A stretch of DNA of 41,437 nucleotides from an uncultured Microscilla sp. (GTDB taxonomy: Bacteria; Bacteroidota; Bacteroidia; Cytophagales; Microscillaceae), in assembly GCF_947493425.1 (NCBI RefSeq), contig NZ_CANLRP010000068.1:1-41437 (forward strand), in the 5' to 3' direction. This document shows, one piece after another, positions 8,307 through 16,492 of this stretch. Made by a program: the position numbers and the translations under genes. The first letter of the stretch is position 1; the number at the start of each line of letters is the position of its first letter. The notes beneath the pieces are model-generated. The model was given only the letters and a program-made list of their open reading frames with translations. It was not told the DNA's origin and did not search any database.

Positions 8307-9884
8307 TTAGTTTACTTGCCTGCCCATGGTGTTCCAGTAAGGCTCACGCAAAACTCTCTTTAATACCTTTCCGCTGGGGTTTCTCGGTAGTTTATCTACA
8401 AACTCTACCGACCGGGGAACTTTAAAGTCAGCCATTCTCTCTTTAGCAAAAGAGAGGACTTCTCTCTTCTTAAGCGAGTAACCTGGTTTTTGTACTATAA
8501 AAGCTTTAGGTATTTCTCCCCATTGTTCGCTGGGTATGCCAATCACTGCTACTTCTTCTATGGCCTCGTGTTCGCTCAGTGCGGCTTCTATCTCGGCCGG
8601 AAACAAGTTTTCTCCAGCATAAATGATCATATCTTTGACCCGATCGCATACAAAAATGTACCCTTTTTCGTCCTGATAACCTGCATCACCAGTGCTTATC
8701 CAGCCATCTACTAAAGTTTTTTTAGTGGCTTCGTCACGGTTCCAGTAGCCAATCATTCTTGACGGGGATTTAAGGTGAATTTCACCAATCTGATTAGCGG
8801 GTAAAGACTCGCCTTGAGCGTTCGTTATTTTCACTTCTACTCCTGGCAAAGGTTTTCCAGCCGCTTTTAGACGGGCTTCATTAGACAAATCGTGGTCTTC
8901 GGGGCGTAAGCACACCGCCATATTACCGGTTTCGGTCATGCCATAAATCTGGAAAAAACCACATTGCAAGGCATCCATTGCCTGACGCAACAAAGCAGGC
9001 GCAATCGGAGAACCGCCGTACAAAAATCCTTGTACTGAAGAAAAATTGGTAGTTTCAAAAGTAGGCTCTGCCATACAAAACTGAATCATGGCGGGTACCA
9101 TGGCTACTTTCGTAATTTGGTATTGCTCAATGAGTTCAAGTGCTCGCCAGGGCACAAAAGTGCTCAACACTGTGCCTCTGCCACCCACAATCATCCCTTG
9201 AATAGTCCACCAGAGTCCTCCAATATGAAACATAGGCAAAGATAGCAACAAAGTATCTTGAGCGTTCAGATTCATCCAGGCATCTCCTTGAGCCCGCATC
9301 CCTTTCATGAGTCTAAAAAAGCTATAGTGCGCTAGTTGCACACCTTTGGGCAAGCCAGTGGTTCCACTGGTATAAATCTGTACCGCTACATCCTCAGGGA
9401 GGTAGTCCAACCCTGGTGAATGATTAGAATGTTGGTTTTTCCATGAGGTATAATCTCTGTATTCCATAGAAGCATCAGGCTGTTCTATAGAAATGATCGT
9501 TTTTACATTTTGTAAATCAGGTTTGATTTGCTCAATCAGGGGTAAAAACTCCTTACCCACAAACAGCACCTCAGTTTGACTATCGTTTAGAATAAACAAT
9601 GCTTCTTGGGCTACCAATCGCCAGTTGATGGTTACTAAAACCGTTTTTGATTTGGCACAACCAAATAGAATTTCATAACTAGCCAGGCTATCTTTGGCCA
9701 AAATAGCTACTCTGGTTTGAGGCAGTAAACCCAATTGTAACAAGCCTTGAGCCACACGGTTTGCATTTTGTTCCAGCTGGGCATACGTATACAACTCATC
9801 CTCATAAATAAGAGCAACCTCATTAGGTATTTGGGCAGCCTGTTTTGCACTCAGGTCAGATAGTGTCTGAAAATCAGGGTTCAT
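8307..9884 (-). CDS. Fatty acyl-AMP/CoA ligase (ScoC/FadD10-like)
   Basis: 525 residues, ANL superfamily. Visible motifs: A3 YTSGTTGLPKG at 171-181, A5 YGMTETG at 314-320, STGD at 397-400, the hinge region around DRVKD at 414, GENLFPAEIE at 424-433, and the A10 lysine Lys506 in NPSGK. It is the first gene of the minus-strand cluster. There it should activate a fatty acid as the acyl-adenylate and pass it to the N-terminal ACP of the megasynthase, as ScoC and FadD10 do for ScoB and Rv0100. Sequence alone does not settle whether CoA or ACP is the acceptor. There is no free-standing ACP gene nearby, which favours loading of the fused ACP. Confidence 0.92.
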   Translation of the reverse strand: MNPDFQTLSDLSAKQAAQIPNEVALIYEDELYTYAQLEQNANRVAQGLLQLGLLPQTRVAILAKDSLASYEILFGCAKSKTVLVTINWRLVAQEALFILNDSQTEVLFVGKEFLPLIEQIKPDLQNVKTIISIEQPDASMEYRDYTSWKNQHSNHSPGLDYLPEDVAVQIYTSGTTGLPKGVQLAHYSFFRLMKGMRAQGDAWMNLNAQDTLLLSLPMFHIGGLWWTIQGMIVGGRGTVLSTFVPWRALELIEQYQITKVAMVPAMIQFCMAEPTFETTNFSSVQGFLYGGSPIAPALLRQAMDALQCGFFQIYGMTETGNMAVCLRPEDHDLSNEARLKAAGKPLPGVEVKITNAQGESLPANQIGEIHLKSPSRMIGYWNRDEATKKTLVDGWISTGDAGYQDEKGYIFVCDRVKDMIIYAGENLFPAEIEAALSEHEAIEEVAVIGIPSEQWGEIPKAFIVQKPGYSLKKREVLSFAKERMADFKVPRSVEFVDKLPRNPSGKVLKRVLREPYWNTMGRQVN

Positions 9885-10260
9885 AAATAATTTAGATAAT
9901 AAACAAGTTTGTAGATATGTTTATTGCATTTTAGACAGTACCTACAAAGATCATTTGCATTTGTTTTACTTTAATTTTGACTGTGCAAGCTAAGACTAAA
10001 CCCCTAGGATTGTCATCTAACCGATAAGAATTCTCCAGAAATTCATTGAAAAATAAAACAAAAGCTTTGATTATTTCAAATTCAAAAGCTGCTCTGACAA
10101 GATTTTAGAGATATTTTTTTCTGTACTTTTTTGTAAAAAAACTTAACCCAGGCAGACAGTGGGTAGGTCACTCAACTTTACTTGTGCCATGGCTACTTCT
10201 TATCTTTTAAGGCAAGTTCTTTTTTTGTACTTTAAGGTTCACCCAAAGAAAAACTATTTC
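9885..10260. other. Divergent intergenic region upstream of the cluster
   Basis: 376 AT-rich bases between the acyl ligase (minus) and a small secreted protein (plus). It must hold the cluster's main promoter. I find no exact TAnnTTTG element in the right orientation. The closest on the minus strand is gatctttg near 9950, and no TTG sits at the usual distance from it. No ORF or strong hairpin is seen. Confidence 0.5.
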
Positions 10261-10665
10261 ATGAAAAAGCTCTTATTGATTTGTATGCTGATAGGCTGGG
10301 GAATTGCTACGCAGGCGCAAACTAAAAAAACGGTGTTGTGGAACAAAGCAGGTAAAAAAGTGGCTTATGTTACCCTGAGCAATGCATTGTATTTGTATAA
10401 AAACCAACAACAAGTGGCCTACCTTATTGTGAACAATAATACTGATGCAATGGATGTATACGACATGGATGGCAATCATTTAGGTTTTTTCAGAGAGGGC
10501 ATTTTATACAATCGTCAAAAATACATTGCTGCCTTTGTGCCTGAAGCTTTAGAGAAACTAGAGCTTGCCGTGAGATCAGATAAAGCAATAAAAAGCGTGT
10601 TGATGGATTTACAAATTTATGGATGGGTATCTATCGAAAGTTTTCTGAGAGGAGTAGAGGACTAA
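10261..10665 (+). CDS. Small secreted protein, unknown function
   Basis: 134 residues from ATG 10261, chosen because it begins a classic signal peptide (MKKLLLICMLIGWGIATQAQ, cleavage about residue 20). An in-frame upstream ATG at 10159 would bury that signal. The mature part starts with two beta-rich stretches (VLWNKAGKKVAYV, YKNQQQVAYLIVNN) in which side chains alternate, followed by a helical C-terminus. I do not recognise the family. It is transcribed away from the biosynthetic cluster and ends in its own terminator. Confidence 0.75.
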   Translation: MKKLLLICMLIGWGIATQAQTKKTVLWNKAGKKVAYVTLSNALYLYKNQQQVAYLIVNNNTDAMDVYDMDGNHLGFFREGILYNRQKYIAAFVPEALEKLELAVRSDKAIKSVLMDLQIYGWVSIESFLRGVED

Positions 10666-10674
10666 AGCAGTAAA

Positions 10675-10712
10675 CCCTTGATATTGGGCTATATCAAGGG
10701 CTTTTATTTTTT
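10675..10712 (+). terminator. Rho-independent terminator
   Basis: Perfect 10-bp stem cccttgatat/atatcaaggg with a 6-nt loop, then cttttatttttt. It lies between converging genes and mainly serves the plus-strand gene ending at 10665. Confidence 0.85.
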
Positions 10713-10726
10713 CTATCAACTTACTT

Positions 10727-11203
10727 TTATTTGCTTAAAGCAGCATTGGTAAGTTTATCGAGGGCATTTTGCATTTTACCCAATACACCGCTACAATCTT
10801 TCAGGTCAAACTTCTCTTTGAGTTCTATTGGATCAGTATACCCCATCATTGCCTTGCCTGCTTTGTTTTCCCATACCAACAATTTCATTGGCAGAGCAAG
10901 ACCTACACGTTGATCGCATTGCATAAGCTGGGTGCCTACTTTGGGGTTACCAAATACAATTACGGTAGTAGGTCGCAAGTCCATTCCTGCGTTTTTGGCT
11001 CCTTCGGCGTGGTTGATTACGTTGAAAACTTTTAACCCCTTCTTTTTCAAAATTTTCACCATTCGTGCCGTAGTTTCTTGCACGCTGTAAGGGCTTTCTT
11101 TGTTGATCAAACCAGTAGCAGGGGTGTTGGGGTGTTTTATCTCAAAGCCTGCCGCCACTAAAAACAGCGACAACAGCAAGAGTATTTTATTGATATGCTT
11201 CAT
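10727..11203 (-). CDS. Secreted DUF302 family protein
   Basis: 158 residues with an N-terminal signal (MKHINKILLLLSLFLVAAG). The body carries the DUF302 pattern: a TTARM...LKKKGLKVF helix-strand, then TTVIVFGNPKVGTQLM and a basic/hydrophobic LALPMKLLVWE strand, then a Y-DP turn. DUF302 domains are compact alpha/beta folds of unknown biochemical function, often linked to envelope or redox proteins. Here the domain is exported and stands alone. It converges with the small secreted protein on the left. Confidence 0.85.
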   Translation of the reverse strand: MKHINKILLLLSLFLVAAGFEIKHPNTPATGLINKESPYSVQETTARMVKILKKKGLKVFNVINHAEGAKNAGMDLRPTTVIVFGNPKVGTQLMQCDQRVGLALPMKLLVWENKAGKAMMGYTDPIELKEKFDLKDCSGVLGKMQNALDKLTNAALSK

Positions 11204-11530
11204 TGGGTCTTATTTATATTTAAATACAGCTTTGGGTATATTCAATAGTCCATAGTATTTAGTCAATAGTCCATAGCTGATTCGAGTAAATGTTCACCTT
11301 GTTAAATGCTGTAAACCAGTATTTTATATTAAGATTGTGTACTCACTTTATTTTTAAAAGTGTTTCGGTTTTATGCCTAAACACCCAATTAAATAGTTTT
11401 TAAATTCATAAATGCCTAATAACCAGCAAACAACTTTGACTAAAATCACTGCGGAGTATTGTATATTTTAACCGTAGGGTATCATAAGAATAACACCATT
11501 TTGGGCAAAATAGTTTATTATTACCTGCTT
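11204..11530. other. Intergenic region with short 21-bp-period repeat
   Basis: AT-rich, no credible ORF. The 13-mer caatagtccatag occurs at 11243-11255 and again at 11264-11276. It sits 40-70 bp upstream of the DUF302 start and could be a pair of regulator sites, but this is only a position-based guess. Confidence 0.4.
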
Positions 11531-12412
11531 TTATTCACCAACTATAGCCAACAAACTATTGGCAGGGTTGATGGCAAGCCGGGTAATTTTTTTGATGCCA
11601 GTGCCCTTCAAGTTAGCAAAGAGCTTCCAACCCTTGTCTTTTTTCCAAATATATAGCTTTGTTCCCTGCCCCATAATGACCCCTTCTTTTTTGGTCCATA
11701 CATAGTCTTCACTGCCCTTGAGTGTGGGGACTATAGAGGTTATTTTTTTAGTCTTTGTGTCGAGCTGTTTAATTTTCCATTGTTTGTTTTTGGGTTTGTG
11801 CACAAAACTAATGGCATGCTTGCGCTGAGGCACATAACCAAAGCAGCGTCCAATGTCTGTAGCAAGCGTTTCGCCTTGGTCTGCCTGCAACGACGCCAAC
11901 TGCAAATGATGAGGTTGATCTTTGGCTCCTAATACAAAAAGTACCAGCTCACCGCTGTTTACCCACAGATGGTAACCTACTGGTTTGACAGACTTGAGCA
12001 TTAACTGAGGCGTGTTTTTTTTGTCACTTTTTAGGGGGTACTTCCAAAGGCGTTGGGTACCGTCAGGCTCTACCATAATACAAGAAAAGTGTTTGCCATC
12101 GGGAGTAATCGTAGGCGAGTATTCGCTGGTGGGGGTGTCAATGAGTTGAATGGTTTTGCCTGATTTTACTTTGTAAGCAAATATATCGGTCTGTTTACCG
12201 CCTTGGTTGGCAGTATAATAAAGCGTTTTGCCATTGGGCGAAAACATAGGTTGATTGTTGTACCCGGTAAACTTTGATATTTTTTGGGGCACCCCCAATT
12301 TTGTCGAGGTGGCCTTTATTTTTATTTTGGCCAAATATATTTGGGTAGCGGGCTGGGCGCCCAATAAGGCACTATAGCCCACTAGCATAAGTGACAATAG
12401 TATTTTATTCAT
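11531..12412 (-). CDS. Exported TolB/PD40-type beta-propeller protein
   Basis: 293 residues with a signal peptide ending near ALLGAQ (about residue 19). PD40/WD40-like blades are visible: QPMFSPNGKTLYYTAN at about 54-69, then a second blade SPTITPDGKHFSCIM at about 98-112, and later degenerate blades ending in ITRLAINPANSLLAIVGE. Such propellers bind peptides, glycans or partner proteins in the periplasm. No catalytic domain is attached. It stands alone on the minus strand. Confidence 0.75.
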   Translation of the reverse strand: MNKILLSLMLVGYSALLGAQPATQIYLAKIKIKATSTKLGVPQKISKFTGYNNQPMFSPNGKTLYYTANQGGKQTDIFAYKVKSGKTIQLIDTPTSEYSPTITPDGKHFSCIMVEPDGTQRLWKYPLKSDKKNTPQLMLKSVKPVGYHLWVNSGELVLFVLGAKDQPHHLQLASLQADQGETLATDIGRCFGYVPQRKHAISFVHKPKNKQWKIKQLDTKTKKITSIVPTLKGSEDYVWTKKEGVIMGQGTKLYIWKKDKGWKLFANLKGTGIKKITRLAINPANSLLAIVGE

Positions 12413-12629
12413 TGTGAATTAGACATTATTACGAAAAATTACAGGCATTGATATTCAGTGCATTAGACAAAGACCGTTTACAAGGATTGCAACCTGTCAT
12501 AAGAATGAATGCAGCGACTATTTTTTGAGAAATCGTCAGTAAATGAGTCGTTATCAATCCATTGAGTCTTTAAAAATTTTTCGTAATAACCTTTATTGAT
12601 TATAGGTAAAAACGATTTGGTGGTAAAAC

Positions 12630-13808
12630 TCACCCCTGAATATCCCTGTAAAAAGCCTGCTCGGTTACCTTAGACCACTCGATAATGTCTTGGCGAAACT
12701 TGTCATAAGAGGCAAATATTTTTTTGGTACGGGCATCTTTGTTGGCAAGTTCGTTTACTACTTCTTTTGAATATTTTTTGAGCGTTTGCATAATTTCGTC
12801 TGGATACTTGCGAAGCTGCACCCCTTTTTCTTTCACTAGTTTTTGCAAGTAAGTATTATTTTTCGCTTCAAACTCACCCAACGTCCACATAGCCAAGCGG
12901 CTTGAGGCACTACGCAAAATCTCTCGCAAATCGAGCGGTAGTTCGTTAAAAGCCTTCTGATTGGCAAACAGTTCTAACATAGGCCCTGGCTCGTGCCAAC
13001 CTGGATAATAATAGTATTTTGCTACGTTATAAAACCCCATGTTATAGTCGTGGTAAGGGCCTATCCACTCAGTCGCATCAATCACCCCTCGCTCTAGGTT
13101 AGTATATAACTCGGTGGCAGGCACCAATACTGCAGTAGCCCCAGTTTTGGCCAATACTTTGCCCCCCAGTCCCGGCATGCGCATTTTTAAGCCTTTGAGG
13201 TCTTCTAACCCTTTCAATTCTTTACGAAACCAGCCTCCCATTTGTACCCCAGTGTTTCCTCCCGCAAAGGGCACCAAACCATATTCGGCATATAAATCTT
13301 CCCATAGCTTAAGCCCTCCCCCATTCATTACCCATGCGTTGGTTTGTTGGGCATTCATACCAAAGGGCAACGCAGCAAAAAACTGGGCAGCGGGTATTTT
13401 ACCCGACCAATAATAAGACACCCCACTGGCAATTTGTGCCCCACCTGAACGCACTGCATCAAAGCACTCCAGGGGTGGTATAAGCTCGCCTGCCCCATAC
13501 ACTTTTATATCGAGCCTTCCGGCAGAAGCATCTTTTATCCATTTTGCCATCATCTCCAGTCCTTCGCCCAACACTGGAAACTTAGGTGGCCAGGTGGTCA
13601 CCATTCTCCATTGGTATTTTTTGGCAGATGTGGGCTGAATATTAACTGTTTTGGCTTTTTCGGTCACAGTATTGCAACCATTGAGCAAAATAGCGCCCGA
13701 AGCGGCTGCTAAAGTCACCACGGAGCTTTTTTTCAAAAAATCGCGCCTATTCTGTAGCGGTTGCTTTTTGTTTGGGGAGTTTTCTTTATTCATCGACGGT
13801 TTATCCAA
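12630..13808 (-). CDS. TRAP transporter solute-binding protein DctP family, Tat lipoprotein
   Basis: 392 residues. The N-terminus has a twin-arginine motif (NRRDFLKK, 20-27) followed by a lipobox ending at Cys45 (LNGC), so it is likely exported folded and anchored by lipid. The rest is a full DctP/TakP fold: TTWPPKFPVLGEG, RLDIKVYGAGELIPP, a ligand-contact stretch GLKMRMPGLGG, and ERGVIDATEWIGPYHD, which fits TakP-like binders of 2-oxo acids. The membrane subunits (DctQ, DctM) are not in the window, so it is an orphan here. Met6 is a possible alternative start. Confidence 0.9.
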   Translation of the reverse strand: MDKPSMNKENSPNKKQPLQNRRDFLKKSSVVTLAAASGAILLNGCNTVTEKAKTVNIQPTSAKKYQWRMVTTWPPKFPVLGEGLEMMAKWIKDASAGRLDIKVYGAGELIPPLECFDAVRSGGAQIASGVSYYWSGKIPAAQFFAALPFGMNAQQTNAWVMNGGGLKLWEDLYAEYGLVPFAGGNTGVQMGGWFRKELKGLEDLKGLKMRMPGLGGKVLAKTGATAVLVPATELYTNLERGVIDATEWIGPYHDYNMGFYNVAKYYYYPGWHEPGPMLELFANQKAFNELPLDLREILRSASSRLAMWTLGEFEAKNNTYLQKLVKEKGVQLRKYPDEIMQTLKKYSKEVVNELANKDARTKKIFASYDKFRQDIIEWSKVTEQAFYRDIQG

Positions 13809-14000
13809 AAACTTTGAGGTCTTGATGTATCAACGCAAGATATATGTAATCTAACACGTTTACAAATCGGGCCAGCCCACGTTAGAGCAATTATATAGCT
13901 TGCCCAACCATTGATTTTATGGACAAACATGCGTCTCTGGTTGGCTTTAGGCTGTCTTTTGATTAAATTATGTATCCTGTCGCAAATATTTGGCAATACT

Positions 14001-14867
14001 ATGGCAATGAATATATTTTGGACGCTGAGTCTTTTTATTTCTTTATTTTCTCTGGCTATGCCCACTCAGGCACAGGAAGAGAGAGCGTATGCAGACGTGA
14101 TACTGGATGCTTACTATAGCCATGCCAACCCTAAGTATAATCAATTTTATGGGGGAGACGGTGATCGTTATCCTCTGTTTATGGACCCCAGGGGAGTGCT
14201 GGGGAATAATACCAAGTTTGTGAGTTTGCCCAAAGGGAGTTATATCATTGTAGGTTTTACAGATAATACCATTATTGATGCCCCCAACCAAGACGATTTG
14301 TTTATTGAGGAAGTAGGACGTGCTGGAGACCAGGCAGCGGTTTGGGTAAGCAGTGATGGCAAAAAATTCACTTATTTGGGCAGGGCAAAAGACGATAAGG
14401 TGACCTCATTTGACCTTGCTGATATTGGATTTAAAAAACCTGTAATAGCGGTCAAAATTATGGGGTTAGACACCAGAGGGGCGTCACCAGGGTTCGACTT
14501 GGTAAGCGTAAGGGCAATGCAAGGTGCCGTAGGTGGCAAGCCTTCGCCTCGTTTGATCCCCAAATATGTGCCCCCGCCTCCTACTCCACAGCCTCCAGTA
14601 AAGGTAGTAGAAATAACTACCCGAAAAAACAAGATAGTCACCCACACCACTACCACCAAAAAAGTAGACCGTAAGCAAGAGTTGAGAAACATTCTCAAAA
14701 ACTCAGGGTTGCGTTCTAAGCTAAAAACATTGAAAAAACGCAAGAAAAACACGACCGTGATTATTAACAACCAGGTGATTTCTATCCCTAAAAAAGTGGG
14801 TAAAAACTATAAAAAGAAGTCTAAGAAAAAGAAAGCAAAGGAAGCTGGTGCTGAGTCTAATCAGTAG
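14001..14867 (+). CDS. Exported beta-sandwich protein with proline linker and lysine-rich tail
   Basis: 288 residues if started at ATG 14001 (14007 also possible); these starts put the signal peptide (NIFWTLSLFISLFSLAMPTQAQ) at the N-terminus. Upstream TTG/ATG starts would add a second hydrophobic stretch. The middle holds a domain seen in many surface proteins: FVSLPKGSYIIVGF, DDLFIEEVG, AAVWVSSDGKKFTYLG and a closing GFDLVSVRAM. Then comes a PPPPTPQPP linker and a strongly basic tail ending KKKSKKKKAKEAG. The tail may bind anionic polymer or nucleic acid outside the cell. This role is a guess. Confidence 0.75.
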   Translation: MAMNIFWTLSLFISLFSLAMPTQAQEERAYADVILDAYYSHANPKYNQFYGGDGDRYPLFMDPRGVLGNNTKFVSLPKGSYIIVGFTDNTIIDAPNQDDLFIEEVGRAGDQAAVWVSSDGKKFTYLGRAKDDKVTSFDLADIGFKKPVIAVKIMGLDTRGASPGFDLVSVRAMQGAVGGKPSPRLIPKYVPPPPTPQPPVKVVEITTRKNKIVTHTTTTKKVDRKQELRNILKNSGLRSKLKTLKKRKKNTTVIINNQVISIPKKVGKNYKKKSKKKKAKEAGAESNQ

Positions 14868-14969
14868 AAACTGGTTGGCAACACTGCTTTGTTCCTCTAA
14901 AAAAAACCTGCACTACCAGAGTGCTACCCAATGACCACAAAGCTAAAATGTATATTTTTTTAGCCTCTT

Positions 14970-15000
14970 TTGTGTACTTCAGGCTAAAAGCTTACCTTCG
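14970..15000 (+). promoter_or_regulatory. Candidate Bacteroidota promoter for the lipoprotein pair
   Basis: TTG at 14970-14972, a 20-bp gap, then TACCTTCG at 14993-15000 (one mismatch to TAnnTTTG). It lies 73 bp before the start at 15074. An inverted repeat ttagcct/aggctaa spans the TTG and spacer and could be an operator. Confidence 0.5.
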
Positions 15001-15073
15001 CATACTTGAATTTGGTTGAAAATACCAACAAATGCATTTTTTACAATCTTCATTCATTTTACTTTCTCTCAAC

Positions 15074-16390
15074 ATGAAAAACAAACGTTTTATACGGTAC
15101 ATGATAGGGTTAAAACTTTTGAAATACGCCATCATAGCTTTGGCTATTCCTATGCTAAGCAGTTGCAGTGGCAACGGTAAAAACAACAACAATACTACAA
15201 CTACTAACAATGACACTGCCCAAACCAATGTTGATACTACCAAGAGTAATGACAACCAAAACAACAATGAGTCAAAAAACTTGTTGAATACCACCGAAAC
15301 CCGCGAAGACCGACAATATAACGATCTTGCCCGTTTGCTGGCTGGATTGCCTGCCGAAGAGGGAAGTAAATATGCCAAATACCACCAAACCAAGGCGTGG
15401 CAACAGTATGCCAATACTGCCAATAATACCTGGAGCGGTATTTTAACCCAAAAGGTACCCACCATGTCTAAATGGAGCAAAGAGGCACTAAAAACCCAAA
15501 ACGACGCCAAGGGCACCCTGTTTTACCCTTTTAGTGGCCCTGATTTTTTGCACGCCAACACGCTTTTTCCGGGAGCCGAAAAAATAGTGATGATAGGACT
15601 TGAGCCTATTGGCAACTACCCCGACATGGACAAAGTTGCGAATAAATCATTGAATGGTTACTTCAATGGTTTGCAACGTAGCTTGTACACCATTCTTAAG
15701 TTAAGCTTTTTTCGTACCATTGCTATGGCAAAAGATTTTACCGGAAAAGTGACCGCCGATATAGATGGTACCTTGCCTGTGCTTATGCTGTTTATGTCAC
15801 GCACTAAACACCGGGTATTGTATTATGAAAAAGTAGCAGTAAATGAAGAGGGCGAATTGATTGCTGCCAGCGAAGCTACGGGCAGAAAGGTATATTATGG
15901 TACCAAACTTACTTATCGCCACGAAGATAAGCCCAACGAGAAAAAGACCTTGTTTTATTTTGCTGCCAACTTACAAAACAGCCCTTACAGCAGCCGCAGT
16001 GGTTTGGTAAGAAAAGGATTAGAAGACCGTTCTGATTTTCGTAAGTTCTTAAAAAGCCTTGACATTACCACTACCTACATCAAGTCGGCGTCTTACCTGA
16101 TGCACCGCGAGACCTTTAGCATTATTCGCAATATCATATTAAATCAATCAAAATATTTCTTACAGGATGACTCAGGCATGGCGTTGCGTTATGTAGACCG
16201 CAGCAAGTGGAACCTTACCTTCTTTGGGGCTTATGCCGGACCTATTCCTTTGTTTCGCAACCGTTATCAGGCAGCTTTGCGCAAAGCATATCGCAGTGGT
16301 AGTGGTAACAATGTAAAGCCGTTGCCGTTTGGTATAGGGTATCAATACCGTAAGGGTACCTCGAACCTGATGCTTGCCGAGAAAAAATAA
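15074..16390 (+). CDS. Lipoprotein of a conserved unknown family, copy 1
   Basis: 438 residues from ATG 15074, chosen because it starts the lipoprotein signal (lipobox LSSC, Cys31). A low-complexity Asn/Thr linker follows, then a large globular domain beginning QYNDLARLLAGLPAEEGS. Its hallmark is FYPFSGPDFLHANTLFP, then IGLEPIGNYPD. I recall the same signature (SGPDFLYAN..FFP, GLEPVG) in unnamed conserved proteins of other phyla, but know no function. The next gene is a clear paralogue. Together they look like a duplicated surface lipoprotein pair. Confidence 0.85.
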   Translation: MKNKRFIRYMIGLKLLKYAIIALAIPMLSSCSGNGKNNNNTTTTNNDTAQTNVDTTKSNDNQNNNESKNLLNTTETREDRQYNDLARLLAGLPAEEGSKYAKYHQTKAWQQYANTANNTWSGILTQKVPTMSKWSKEALKTQNDAKGTLFYPFSGPDFLHANTLFPGAEKIVMIGLEPIGNYPDMDKVANKSLNGYFNGLQRSLYTILKLSFFRTIAMAKDFTGKVTADIDGTLPVLMLFMSRTKHRVLYYEKVAVNEEGELIAASEATGRKVYYGTKLTYRHEDKPNEKKTLFYFAANLQNSPYSSRSGLVRKGLEDRSDFRKFLKSLDITTTYIKSASYLMHRETFSIIRNIILNQSKYFLQDDSGMALRYVDRSKWNLTFFGAYAGPIPLFRNRYQAALRKAYRSGSGNNVKPLPFGIGYQYRKGTSNLMLAEKK

Positions 16391-16426
16391 TCAAGTATAC
16401 TGTTCTAAAAGACATTATATACTACA

Positions 16427-16462
16427 GCCACGGTTATATGCACATATAACCGTGGCTTTGTT
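16427..16462 (+). terminator. Strong hairpin between the paired lipoprotein genes
   Basis: A perfect 14-bp stem (gccacggttatatg / catataaccgtggc) closes on a 2-nt loop and is followed by tttgtt. It would end or attenuate the first gene's transcript before the second copy. Confidence 0.7.
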
Positions 16463-16492
16463 CATTTATCATCATTTTATTTACTAATCAGA

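Noticed and set aside
13911..14000. N-terminal extension of the lysine-tail protein (TTG or ATG 13929)
   Set aside because: It would put an extra hydrophobic segment before a good signal peptide; starts at 14001 or 14007 fit better.
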